From NCBI GenBank assembly GCA_005880175.1, contig VBJR01000309.1:1-9808 (forward strand): 9,808 bases of DNA. The letters are read 5' to 3'. The notes beneath the pieces are model-generated. The model saw nothing but the letters and a program-made list of their open reading frames with translations, was not told where the DNA came from and made no database searches. Each line of letters starts with the position of its first letter. Position 1 is the first letter of the stretch. Below, piece by piece: positions 1-5,529 of the stretch. Made by a program: the position numbers and the translations under genes. This stretch comes from Chloroflexota bacterium. Lineage in GTDB: Bacteria; Chloroflexota; Dormibacteria; Dormibacterales; Dormibacteraceae.

Positions 1-18
1 ATCGGCCACGGAGACCCG

Positions 19-258
19 ATGAACGACAAGGCGTTCGCCGCGGCCATGCAGCAGACGCTGGACAAGGGCACGGTGGCCCCCCAGGGCGGCGGCAACTGGC
101 GGTACACCGTCCGGTACACGGCCCTGACGGAGTCGTGCACGGGCCGCTGGGGCTTCCGGGTGGTCCTGGCCAAGGCGCCGCCGTTCGGGGCGGACGGCCA
201 CCCGCTCGGGATCGTCACAGCGTTCTACCTCAGCCGGCAGCCGCAACTCTACCCATAA
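19..258 (+). CDS. Unknown small protein (79 aa)
   Basis: I do not recognise this protein. It is 79 residues, with no membrane segment or cysteine motif; the middle is basic and aromatic (GNWRYTVRY, GRWGFRVV), suggesting a small beta-rich fold. The ATG at 19 is preceded by GGAG at 10-13 with a 5-base spacer, a good ribosome binding site. The frame is also open upstream to the window edge, so a longer gene cannot be excluded. It ends with TAA at 256-258, 15 bases before the next gene on the same strand, so the two probably form a transcription unit continuing from outside the window. Confidence 0.55.
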   Translation: MNDKAFAAAMQQTLDKGTVAPQGGGNWRYTVRYTALTESCTGRWGFRVVLAKAPPFGADGHPLGIVTAFYLSRQPQLYP

Positions 259-273
259 TGAGGGCCAGACAAG

Positions 274-585
274 ATGGCACAGGCAGTCCATGCGAGCGGC
301 CGCGCGAAGGAGCTGGTCGACCAGCTCCGCGCGGATTGGATCGGCGAGGCGTGGGACGACAAGCGGGTGGTGGACATCCGCCTCCTCTCCCGCCCCAACG
401 AGTGGCCGCCAGTGATCCAGCTCGACTACACGATCGGTGACCAGGCTGGCCGCTGGGTCGACACCTGGGACGGCGAGATCATGCGGACTGAACGTCTCGA
501 GGCGGCGTCTGGCCTCTGGCTGGCGCTCGTCGGTGTCCGCTTGCTCGACGCCACGGAGCCTCCGCTGGAACACCGCACCCACTGA
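274..585 (+). CDS. Unknown small protein (103 aa)
   Basis: The family is not recognised. The protein begins with a charged helix (KELVDQLRADW), followed by a beta-rich stretch with many Trp and acidic residues (IQLDYTIGDQ, RWVDTWDGEIM) and a short hydrophobic segment (LWLALVGVRLL) near the C-terminus. The latter is too short to be a confident membrane helix. The start at ATG 274 follows GAGGG at 260-264, a plausible ribosome binding site. It sits just downstream of the 79-aa gene in the same direction. The KELVDQL codons form a perfect 20-base palindrome (309-328), listed separately. The gene stops a few bases before the truncated 3' end of the degraded minus-strand gene, so a recombination junction probably lies near 585-590. 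Confidence 0.5.
   Translation: MAQAVHASGRAKELVDQLRADWIGEAWDDKRVVDIRLLSRPNEWPPVIQLDYTIGDQAGRWVDTWDGEIMRTERLEAASGLWLALVGVRLLDATEPPLEHRTH
309..328. repeat. Perfect 20-bp palindrome inside a coding region
   Basis: The half-site GGAGCTGGTC at 309-318 is followed directly by its exact reverse complement at 319-328. After a 3-base bulge on the left, CGCGC (301-305) can pair with GCGCG (329-333). It lies in codons for KELVDQL. Codon bias for GAG/CTG/GTC/GAC/CAG/CTC makes such palindromes more likely than in random DNA, so a function is not implied. Confidence 0.5.
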
Positions 586-589
586 GCTG

Positions 590-922
590 ACCTGGTCGGG
601 CGCGCCCAGGCTCGGCGGGGCGGGTAGTTGGCCGGCAGCTCCAGCGCCGAGTGCAACTGCACCCGCGCCGCTGGTCCCTCCAGCGCCCGGCCCAACCAGA
701 CCTCGACCTCGGGCGACGCCAGCCAGTAGCGGTACCTCGATACCCCGCAGGCTTCAGCAGCAGCCGCCACGGCTCCCGCTCGAACACCATCGGCACCGCC
801 TCCCGCTCGTACTGCGCCCTCGCCTGCGCCGACTCCAGCGCGGCCAGCACCTCGGCCCGAAGGCCGCCGCTCGCGGAGATGTACAAGGAGTCAACTCCGC
901 TCGACAGCAGCCGCAGCGTCAT
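590..922 (-). pseudogene. Frameshifted minus-strand gene, possibly a replication-initiator-like protein
   Basis: Reading leftward from ATG at 922, the protein starts MTLRLLSSGVDSLYIS and continues through a charged helix to LLLKPAGYRG. The frame then breaks near position 735: the next frame carries the natural continuation YRYWLASPEVEVWLGR, then ARVQLHSALEL. One inserted base after the GG restores GYRGYRYWLA, so a one-base deletion is the simplest explanation. After HSALEL (about 600) no frame looks coding, so the 3' part is lost. The DSLxxS start and YxYWL / VQLHS motifs remind me of actinobacterial proteins distantly resembling rolling-circle (Rep_trans-type) initiators; this is a weak recollection, not a demonstrated match. 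That it was once coding is supported by mostly silent differences from the related fragment at 1223-1283. Confidence 0.6.
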
Positions 923-968
923 CGTCCAACCCCCGTACCCACTCGCTGAGTCGAGCGTTCTCCTGCTG

Positions 969-1205
969 ATGGACCGTCACTACGCGATTCCGGGTGCCCT
1001 TCTGCTTGCCGCCGGGTACGCCTTGATCGCCTTCGCTGGGCGCCTTCACACCTGGCCCCGACCTTCCCCCAGCGGCCGACCGGTGACCATCGCCGAGCGC
1101 ACCGTCCTCCTCCTCGGCGCGTTCGCGCTCCTTGGCGGAATCCTCCTGATCGGATTTGGCTTCGTCGCTGCCGACAACGGTTCCGGCGGTTCCAGCCCCT
1201 TGTGA
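969..1205 (+). CDS. Small two-helix membrane protein, copy 1 (78 aa)
   Basis: A 78-residue protein with two predicted membrane helices, about residues 7-26 (IPGALLLAAGYALIAFAGRL) and 45-68 (VLLLGAFALLGGILLIGF). They are separated by a short Pro/Arg-rich loop containing VTIAER; the Gly/Ser-rich tail ends GGSSPL. The family is not recognised. The start ATG 969 is chosen because the paralogue at 1330 begins identically (MD.HYAIP). No clear ribosome binding site is visible. The frame is open far upstream, but that part is the antisense of the minus-strand gene. Protein-level conservation with copy 2 (YAIP, VTIAER, ALLGG, GSSP) with many silent changes supports a real gene. It diverges from the minus-strand gene starting at 922, with 46 bases between starts, so the two probably share a control region. 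Confidence 0.6.
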   Translation: MDRHYAIPGALLLAAGYALIAFAGRLHTWPRPSPSGRPVTIAERTVLLLGAFALLGGILLIGFGFVAADNGSGGSSPL

Positions 1206-1222
1206 CTTCAGGCCGCTCTGCG

Positions 1223-1283
1223 GACCGCCGGTCGCGGAGACGTATAGTGAGTCCGCACCGCTGGACAGTAGCCGCAGCGTCAT
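1223..1283 (-). pseudogene. 5' remnant (20 codons) of a second copy of the minus-strand gene
   Basis: Reading leftward from ATG at 1283 gives MTLRLLSSGADSLYVSATGG, matching the first 20 residues of the gene that starts at 922. Codon differences are mainly silent (CTG/CTA, TCG/TCC, GGA/GGT, TTG/CTA). Immediately after these 20 codons the sequence becomes the 3' flank of the first membrane-protein gene, so the rest was deleted at the duplication junction. The frame stays open further, but the translation is antisense to the membrane gene and is not conserved. Confidence 0.65.
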
Positions 1284-1329
1284 CGTCCTACCGCCCGTAC
1301 CCACCGCCGAGTCGAGCGTTCTCCTGCTG

Positions 1330-1560
1330 ATGGACCCTCATTACGCCATCCCGAGCGTCCTTCTGTTCGTTGCCGGCCCCGCCTTGAAGGCCATGAGTGG
1401 GCGCCTCACCGGGCGCAGACCTCCCAGCAGCCGACTGGTGACCATCGCCGAACGCGCCCTCCTCCTCCTCGCCTTCTTCGCGCTCCTCGGCGGAGTCGTC
1501 CTGATCATGTTTGCCTTCAGTCCCCCCTGCGATCTCGACTGCGGTTCCAGCCCCATGTGA
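1330..1560 (+). CDS. Small two-helix membrane protein, copy 2 (76 aa)
   Basis: Paralogue of the 78-aa gene just upstream. It has two hydrophobic segments (about residues 8-23 and 43-63), the shared MD.HYAIP start, VTIAER in the loop and ALLGG in the second helix. It differs in having Cys at two positions in the tail (PPCDLDCGSSPM), absent from copy 1. The start ATG 1330 lies in the same context as copy 1, and again no ribosome binding site is obvious. Function is unknown. Two tandem, diverged copies, each next to remains of the same minus-strand gene, suggest the membrane protein and that gene formed a functional pair before decay. Confidence 0.6.
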   Translation: MDPHYAIPSVLLFVAGPALKAMSGRLTGRRPPSSRLVTIAERALLLLAFFALLGGVVLIMFAFSPPCDLDCGSSPM

Positions 1561-1621
1561 CTTCATCCCGCTCTGCAGATGTAGGGCCACCGTGTTACAG
1601 ACGCCGGCCTTCTTTCGCTGC

Positions 1622-1678
1622 GCGCTTCAGCGTCCTGAGTCGGATCCGGTGCACACGCATCGACGGACGCTGAAGCGC
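1622..1678. repeat. Strong inverted repeat (14-bp perfect arms, 29-base spacer)
   Basis: GCGCTTCAGCGTCC at 1622-1635 has its exact reverse complement at 1665-1678. After a 3-base bulge (1636-1638) the stem continues with GTCG (1639-1642) pairing CGAC (1661-1664). The 18-base loop contains the palindromes GGATCC and GTGCAC. The stretch 1561-1736 has no convincing gene. No T-run follows either arm, so a simple terminator is unlikely. An origin, nick site, recombination site or operator is possible. Confidence 0.75.
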
Positions 1679-1736
1679 CGCCACCCGGCGCCGCGCTTGC
1701 TCGCCGTGGACGGCGTGGGCATCATGGTCACCCTGC

Positions 1737-2105
1737 ATGCGCGACCGCGACCAGGCCCTCGCCGCCATCCACGCGTTCCACGCCGAGCAGGGCCGCCTGC
1801 CGCGCTGGCGCGAGTGGGAGTGCGCGACGGCGACGCGGCCGTGCGCGAAGACGATCGAGCGGCGCTGGGGCTGGCGCGAGCTGCTCGCGGAAGCCATCGG
1901 CGTCCGGCCGGACCAGGTGGACGTCTCGTGGGACGCCATCCTCGACGATCGCGCGCAAGCGATGCTGGCCGCGCTGCGGGCTGCTCGCGACGAGCTGGGG
2001 CGATGGCCGACCGCGGCGGAGTGGGAACGGAGCGGGCGGCGACCGGCGGCTGCCGCATCGACGGACATTCGAGAGGCCACCTCGGCTGGTCGAGGCGAAC
2101 GTTGA
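1737..2105 (+). CDS. HNH-associated-repeat-like DNA-binding protein, second repeat probably frameshifted
   Basis: The first repeat (residues ~5-55) has the layout of the homing-endonuclease-associated repeat (HNH_repeat): a helix, then GRLPRWREWE, a variable loop, then KTIERRWGWRELLAEAIGV. A second repeat starts at about residue 76 (LRAARDELGRWPTAAEWERSGRRP). It does not reach the expected final helix and ends in a low-complexity tail (AAAASTDIREATSAGRGER). In another forward frame, from about 2052, the sequence reads CRIDGHSRGHLGWSRRTLS, which resembles the missing RTIxRHFGxWxxAL segment, so a frameshift near 2045-2055 is likely. These repeats are small helical DNA-binding units, often next to HNH nucleases; no nuclease motif is present here. 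The ATG at 1737 is the first sensible start, though its ribosome binding site is weak. Confidence 0.55.
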   Translation: MRDRDQALAAIHAFHAEQGRLPRWREWECATATRPCAKTIERRWGWRELLAEAIGVRPDQVDVSWDAILDDRAQAMLAALRAARDELGRWPTAAEWERSGRRPAAAASTDIREATSAGRGER

Positions 2106-2114
2106 GCCGAGATC

Positions 2115-2139
2115 GCCGGTCCGGACGTTCGGTGCCGGC
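2115..2139. terminator. Possible hairpin between convergent genes
   Basis: GCCGG (2115-2119) can pair with CCGGC (2135-2139), with CCG (2121-2123) and CGG (2130-2132) pairing inside. It lies between the plus-strand gene ending at 2105 and the minus-strand gene ending at 2157. There is no T-run, so a terminator role is tentative. Confidence 0.25.
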
Positions 2140-2156
2140 CCTTGCGCAGTGCGGAA

Positions 2157-2399
2157 TCAACTCCCCCGATCGGTTCTGTGGCGCCTCCCACGCGCTCTGA
2201 GCACGACGACAACGCTCAGGATCAAAACGAATACCAGCAGCAAGCCCAGCACGACGGTGACCGGCGCCAGGCCAATCCCCCCGATGTCGTGCGGTGGCAA
2301 GCCCGTGATCGGAAGAGAGGGTGGTGGGGTGTTGGTCTTGCAGGTGGAACACGTCGGCGGCGGCAGGGAGAGGGTGGGTGTCGGAGGACTTACAGCCAT
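2157..2399 (-). CDS. Small Pro-rich membrane protein with an LPITG motif (80 aa)
   Basis: The first ~35 residues are Pro/Thr-rich with a CSTC pair (Cys17, Cys20). LPITG follows at residues 29-33, then a hydrophobic helix (about 44-67) and an Arg-rich tail (RARGRRHR). Motif, helix and basic tail in this order are the layout of a sortase-type cell-wall sorting signal. However, there is no N-terminal signal peptide, and the mature part would be under 30 residues. The ATG at 2399 overlaps the end of the upstream gene by 10 bases, suggesting translational coupling. In-frame codons upstream meet a stop after eleven codons with no ATG, so a longer signal-bearing form is not available without a frameshift. 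It may be a small membrane protein with a chance motif, or the 3' remnant of a surface-protein gene. Confidence 0.5.
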   Translation of the reverse strand: MAVSPPTPTLSLPPPTCSTCKTNTPPPSLPITGLPPHDIGGIGLAPVTVVLGLLLVFVLILSVVVVLRARGRRHRTDRGS

Positions 2400-2761
2400 A
2401 CCTTGGCACGCTGCCGACAGCGCCCCAAGATGTCAAGGGCCAACGTAAAGAACAACCTCGCGGCTTTCTTCACCACGCCGTCGTGGTCGCGGACGAAGTG
2501 CGCCTCGGCCTCAACCGGCGTCACGATGAACGCCACGTCGGGCTCGGCGAGGGCGTCGCGCAGCTGCTGCTGGTCCTGGCGAAGCAGCTCGGCCAGCTCC
2601 GGATCACGAAGCGCGGCCTCGTGCTCGGCCACAGGGTCCTCGTCGAGCTGGGCCAGGCAGCGGGCGAGCGCGTCGTGAGCGGATGCAGCGTCGTAGAGAC
2701 CGAGCGAACGCAGATCGTCGGCGAAGTCGCCCGCGGCAGCCAGCACGTGGTACGTGGTCAT
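2390..2761 (-). CDS. Unknown acidic helical protein (123 aa)
   Basis: The family is not recognised. The sequence is mostly helical and acidic over residues 1-95 (DFADDLRSLGLYDAASAHDA, then DPELAELLRQDQQQLRDALA) and becomes basic and hydrophobic at the end (VVKKAARLFFTLALDILGR). Start ATG at 2761 has no Shine-Dalgarno sequence. TACGCT at 2771-2776 lies 9 bases upstream on the same strand, fitting a leaderless transcript. It overlaps the LPITG-motif gene by 10 bases and diverges from the truncated DUF4062 gene, with a 167-base spacer in which I see no gene. Confidence 0.5.
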   Translation of the reverse strand: MTTYHVLAAAGDFADDLRSLGLYDAASAHDALARCLAQLDEDPVAEHEAALRDPELAELLRQDQQQLRDALAEPDVAFIVTPVEAEAHFVRDHDGVVKKAARLFFTLALDILGRCRQRAKVWL

Positions 2762-2770
2762 GGGGCTGGG

Positions 2771-2776
2771 AGCGTA
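2771..2776 (-). promoter_or_regulatory. Possible -10 element for the 123-aa gene (leaderless)
   Basis: TACGCT on the minus strand ends 9 bases before the ATG at 2761. This is the usual position of a -10 hexamer when transcription starts at or near the start codon. No good -35 is visible. Confidence 0.3.
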
Positions 2777-2912
2777 GCGGGTCGGTCACGGTGGGACAGG
2801 GTGCGACGTGCGTGAACATTCCGTGCCCAGTTCACACACACCACTGCGACACGCCTGACTGTCCCCGGTACTTGACGTCGCTTGATCCGCTGGTCGGGTT
2901 CAGCGCACCCGC

Positions 2913-2918
2913 TACGAT
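2913..2918 (+). promoter_or_regulatory. Possible -10 element for the truncated DUF4062 gene
   Basis: TACGAT at 2913-2918 lies 10 bases before the ATG at 2929, and no Shine-Dalgarno sequence is present. It fits a leaderless start. An alternative in-frame ATG at 2917 would overlap the hexamer, which favours 2929. Confidence 0.3.
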
Positions 2919-2928
2919 GGTTGCTGGC

Positions 2929-3171
2929 ATGCGCCGGGACTCCCCGCTGCGGATCTTCCTCGGGCACACCTCGGACCTGCGCGAGCATCCGAGGGAGCGG
3001 TCGTACGTGGCCGCGGCCGAGGCGGCTGTCATGCGGGCTGGACACGCGATCTCGAACATGGCCTACTTCGCGGCGCGCGACACCTCGCCGGCCGACTACT
3101 GCGTGGCCGAGGTCGCGAGGACCCGTCACCCTATGCTGCTGAGGGCAGCGAGTAGGTTGCCGGCAGAATGA
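2929..3171 (+). pseudogene. Truncated DUF4062 (TIR-like) gene
   Basis: From ATG 2929 the protein reads MRRDSPLRIFLGHTSDLR and continues through SYVAAAEAAVMRAGHAI and MAYFAARDTSPADYC. This is the first third of the DUF4062 domain common in actinobacterial proteins that begin with RVFLSHTSxLR. Homology to the full domain in the next gene stops at about position 3123, where DVYVGIIGFRYG should follow; instead an unrelated tail runs to a stop at 3169-3171. Unlike the downstream copy it has no HTH domain before DUF4062, so it comes from a different paralogue rather than a simple copy. The remaining fragment lacks the second half of the alpha/beta fold and is probably non-functional. Confidence 0.7.
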
Positions 3172-3175
3172 CAGC

Positions 3176-5008
3176 GTGGGCAACGAGCTGATGTCGCGAA
3201 TTCTGGACGGTCGGTTCTCGTCCGACAGCGGTGGATTGATCAGCGAACTCGTGCGGAGGCTCATGGAGCGTCGCGGCCTGAACACTGCCCAGTTGGCACA
3301 GATCGTCGAGAACGGCCTCGGACGCCCTGGTCCGGCACCAGACATCTTTGAGATGTGGCGGATAGGCCAAGGCGGCTCTCCACCGGGATTGGTGCTAATC
3401 GAGTTGTTGAAGCTGGCGCGCGAGGACTCGGAATTGACCGCGCTTGTGGACGCCCTAATCGGCCAGCGCCCTGACTCCCAATTGGAAGCACCCCTGCGTG
3501 ACGGGCATGACCGCCCTTGGCGAGTATTCCTCAGTCATACGTCGGACCTCCGGACCCACCCACAACCGCGCTCGTACGTAGCTGCGGCCGAGGCAGCGGT
3601 CGTCCGTGCTGGACATGCGATTGCGGACATGGCTTACTTCGTGGCGCGGGACACTGACCCCGCTACCCACTGCAGCCGTATCCTCGCGACGACCGACGTT
3701 TATGTGGGGATCATCGGCTTTCGCTACGGCACGTTGGTTCCTGGCCAGAGTCAGTCGTTCACCGAACTCGAGTTCGAGACAGCTTCGGCTATTGGCCTGC
3801 CGCGTCTCGTGTTCCTTCTCCACGAGGACGCCACCGCGGATGTTCCGGGAACTGGCCAGATGGCCGAACTAACAGACCGACAAATGGCCTTTCGGCGCCG
3901 CCTCCAAGACTCCGGCGTAACGATCGTATGGGTCCGATCGCCCCACGAGCTGGAACTGTCGGTCCTGCATGCCCTGGTCGAACTCGCCGCGTCCGCTGTG
4001 GCCGAACGTAGCACGTCCTCACCAAACGCAGTCCTCGCTGCAACCAACAATGCGTATGAGACACTGGTCGACGTGGACCGGCGTCGATTCCTACAGTTGT
4101 TGATGGGCACCGCAGTCGGAGGCGGCGTCGGAAGCCCTCATATTGACCTGGTGCGGCGGGGCCTCAATGACGCCATCCTCGGCCTTATGCTGATCGACCT
4201 GACTCATGACCTCACGGATCTCAAGGGTTCCCTCGATGCCTGTCAGTCTCGCGGTACGTCGCGTGATCTTACGCGCGTCGCTGCCGAGATGGCGGGTTTG
4301 ATGTGTCTCACGCTGGTCAAGCTTGACGACAGGGTCGCCTTCCGCCAGTGGGCGAGAACGGCACGGATCGCTGCTGCCCAAGCAGGTGATCCGCTGGTTC
4401 ACTCATGGGTGAGAGCACAGGAAGCCTACGGCTACTACTACGCGGGCAACATTCAGCATGCTATCGACGTGGCCCAGGACGCCCAGAGGATGGCTGGTTC
4501 AACGCCGTGCGTCGGTGCCATACTCGCGGCGGCGCTGGAAGCCCGCGCACAAGCGGCAGTAGGCAACTCTGCTCAAACGATCCGCTCCGTCGAGCACGCT
4601 GAACGGATGCTCTCTCAGCTCGACCCCCGATACCTCATTCCATCCGCATTTGGTTACAGCGAGGCGCAGCTGCGATTCCACGAGAGCAATGCGCTCACCC
4701 AGCTCGGCGCTACCCAGCGCGCTTGGGCCGCTCAAGAGCGGGCTCTGGCGCTGACTCCGGACTATGACTACACGGATCGCACATTGACACATCTCGACCG
4801 GGCGACATGTATGGCCTACTCGAAGGATTTCTTGGGCGCGGCCGAATACGCCATACAGGCTCTCACCGGACTGGCGGCGGAGCAGCGGCGTGGCATCATT
4901 GCCGTTCGTGCAAGGGGCATCATCTCCAACCTTCCTACTGCCGTGCAGCAGTCGCCAGCGGCCCGCAATCTTCGCGAGATCGTGATGAGTACAGAGGGAG
5001 ACGCATGA
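3176..5008 (+). CDS. HTH - DUF4062 (TIR-like) - helical-repeat protein (610 aa)
   Basis: Three parts are visible. Residues ~20-90 form a helical, HTH/XRE-like domain (LVRRLMERRGLNTAQLAQIV). Residues ~114-275 are a DUF4062 domain: WRVFLSHTSDLR, SYVAAAEAAVVRAGHAI, VYVGIIGFRYG (175-185), SFTELEFE (194-201), LPRLVFLL. Residues ~300-600 are alpha-helical and TPR-like, opening with DRRRFLQLLMGT as in many actinobacterial XRE-TPR regulators. DUF4062 is a TIR-related domain often found in front of STAND/NB-ARC ATPases and helical repeats. Here no Walker A motif exists and the middle NTPase is missing, so the protein is a chimera. It is probably a cytoplasmic sensor or regulator; the ligand is unknown. 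GTG 3176 is used as start; ATG 3191 is an alternative. Its stop overlaps the GNAT gene by 4 bases. Third codon positions look less G/C-rich than in 6262-9725, hinting at separate acquisition. Confidence 0.8.
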   Translation: MGNELMSRILDGRFSSDSGGLISELVRRLMERRGLNTAQLAQIVENGLGRPGPAPDIFEMWRIGQGGSPPGLVLIELLKLAREDSELTALVDALIGQRPDSQLEAPLRDGHDRPWRVFLSHTSDLRTHPQPRSYVAAAEAAVVRAGHAIADMAYFVARDTDPATHCSRILATTDVYVGIIGFRYGTLVPGQSQSFTELEFETASAIGLPRLVFLLHEDATADVPGTGQMAELTDRQMAFRRRLQDSGVTIVWVRSPHELELSVLHALVELAASAVAERSTSSPNAVLAATNNAYETLVDVDRRRFLQLLMGTAVGGGVGSPHIDLVRRGLNDAILGLMLIDLTHDLTDLKGSLDACQSRGTSRDLTRVAAEMAGLMCLTLVKLDDRVAFRQWARTARIAAAQAGDPLVHSWVRAQEAYGYYYAGNIQHAIDVAQDAQRMAGSTPCVGAILAAALEARAQAAVGNSAQTIRSVEHAERMLSQLDPRYLIPSAFGYSEAQLRFHESNALTQLGATQRAWAAQERALALTPDYDYTDRTLTHLDRATCMAYSKDFLGAAEYAIQALTGLAAEQRRGIIAVRARGIISNLPTAVQQSPAARNLREIVMSTEGDA

Positions 5009-5508
5009 TCACTTTGCGACCCGCCGCGCCGAACGATGTCCAGGCGATCGCCATTCTGCTTGGCGAAGTCGATCGCTTCTACGGTGCCACGGAGGACGAA
5101 CCTGTGGCCGAGCGCCTGCCCATGATTCGGGAAGTGCTCTTTGGGAACCCTCCGAGCGCACATGCGCTCTTGGCCTGGGATGACGATGTTCTAGTTGGAC
5201 TCGCCTCGTACTCGGTCCTCTGGCCGGCGGCCGGAGTCACACGCTCCCTTTTCCTCAAGGAGTTGTACGTAACCGAGACGACGCGACGTCACGGTGCAGG
5301 CCAGATGCTAATGAGCGAGCTTTGTCGCATCGCGCTGAAAACTCAGTGCAGCCGCGTCGAGTGGACAACCGACGCTGACAACCCCATCTCCCAGCAGTTC
5401 TACGCGAAGATAGGCGTTCCGCCCGACACTTCCAAACTGCTCTACCGAGTTAGCGGCGACGCACTGGCCCGCTTGGCCACGTCGGTGGCCGCTCCCGCCG
5501 GCGGTTAA
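5005..5508 (+). CDS. GNAT family N-acetyltransferase (167 aa)
   Basis: GNAT enzymes move an acetyl group from acetyl-CoA to an amine; the substrate here is unknown. The sequence starts ITLRPAAPNDVQAI, the usual first strand and helix. Motif A is present (FLKELYVTETTRRHGAGQML), with the CoA-binding RRxGxG at residues 94-99, and motif B is NPISQQFYAKIG (126-137). Length is normal for a single-domain GNAT. Its ATG (5005) overlaps the previous gene's stop as ATGA, and AGAGGGAG at 4993-5000 is a strong ribosome binding site, so the two proteins are made together. That suggests the acetyltransferase acts in the same process as the DUF4062 protein: modifying it or its target, or acting as a resistance or detoxification partner. 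Confidence 0.88.
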   Translation: MITLRPAAPNDVQAIAILLGEVDRFYGATEDEPVAERLPMIREVLFGNPPSAHALLAWDDDVLVGLASYSVLWPAAGVTRSLFLKELYVTETTRRHGAGQMLMSELCRIALKTQCSRVEWTTDADNPISQQFYAKIGVPPDTSKLLYRVSGDALARLATSVAAPAGG

Positions 5509-5515
5509 AATTTTA
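5495..5515. terminator. Likely bidirectional terminator between convergent genes
   Basis: CCGCCGGCGG (5495-5504) is self-complementary and overlaps the end of the GNAT gene. It is followed by TTAAAATTTTA, an AT-only island that is itself palindromic (5506-5515). It lies between the plus-strand gene ending at 5508 and the minus-strand gene ending at 5530. The stem is short, so efficiency is uncertain. Confidence 0.4.
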
Positions 5516-5529
5516 GGTCCGGTTCATGG

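Larger units (their letters stand above)
862..1579. repeat. Tandem duplication of a ~360-bp divergent module
   Basis: Two diverged units lie head to tail, about 862-1222 and 1223-1579, offset by 361 bases at the left and 355 at the right. Each holds the first 20 codons of a minus-strand gene (starts at 922 and 1283), a divergent spacer of about 46 bases, and a complete plus-strand membrane-protein gene (969 and 1330). The block GAGTCGAGCGTTCTCCTGCT before the plus starts is identical in both. The shared 3' flank (1201-1224 versus 1556-1579) marks the right edge. Differences fall often at third codon positions for both strands' genes. Confidence 0.8.

Noticed and set aside
1288..1590. Minus-strand Glu/Arg/Gly-rich frame
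   Set aside because: It is the antisense of membrane-protein copy 2, whose protein sequence is conserved with copy 1.
1656..2066. 13-bp direct repeat CGCATCGACGGAC at 1656-1668 and 2054-2066 flanking the HNH-repeat gene
   Set aside because: One 13-mer match is roughly expected by chance in 10 kb, and no further similarity flanks it, so it is not good evidence for attachment sites.
1595..2436. Minus-strand frames opposite the HNH-repeat gene
   Set aside because: The translations are Arg/Ala/Ser-rich with no recognisable motif, while the plus strand carries a clear repeat domain.
4070..4130. Twin-arginine-like motif DRRRFLQLLMGT in the DUF4062 protein
   Set aside because: It lies near residue 301, not at the N-terminus. 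The same motif opens the helical part of many cytoplasmic XRE-TPR regulators, so it is not an export signal.
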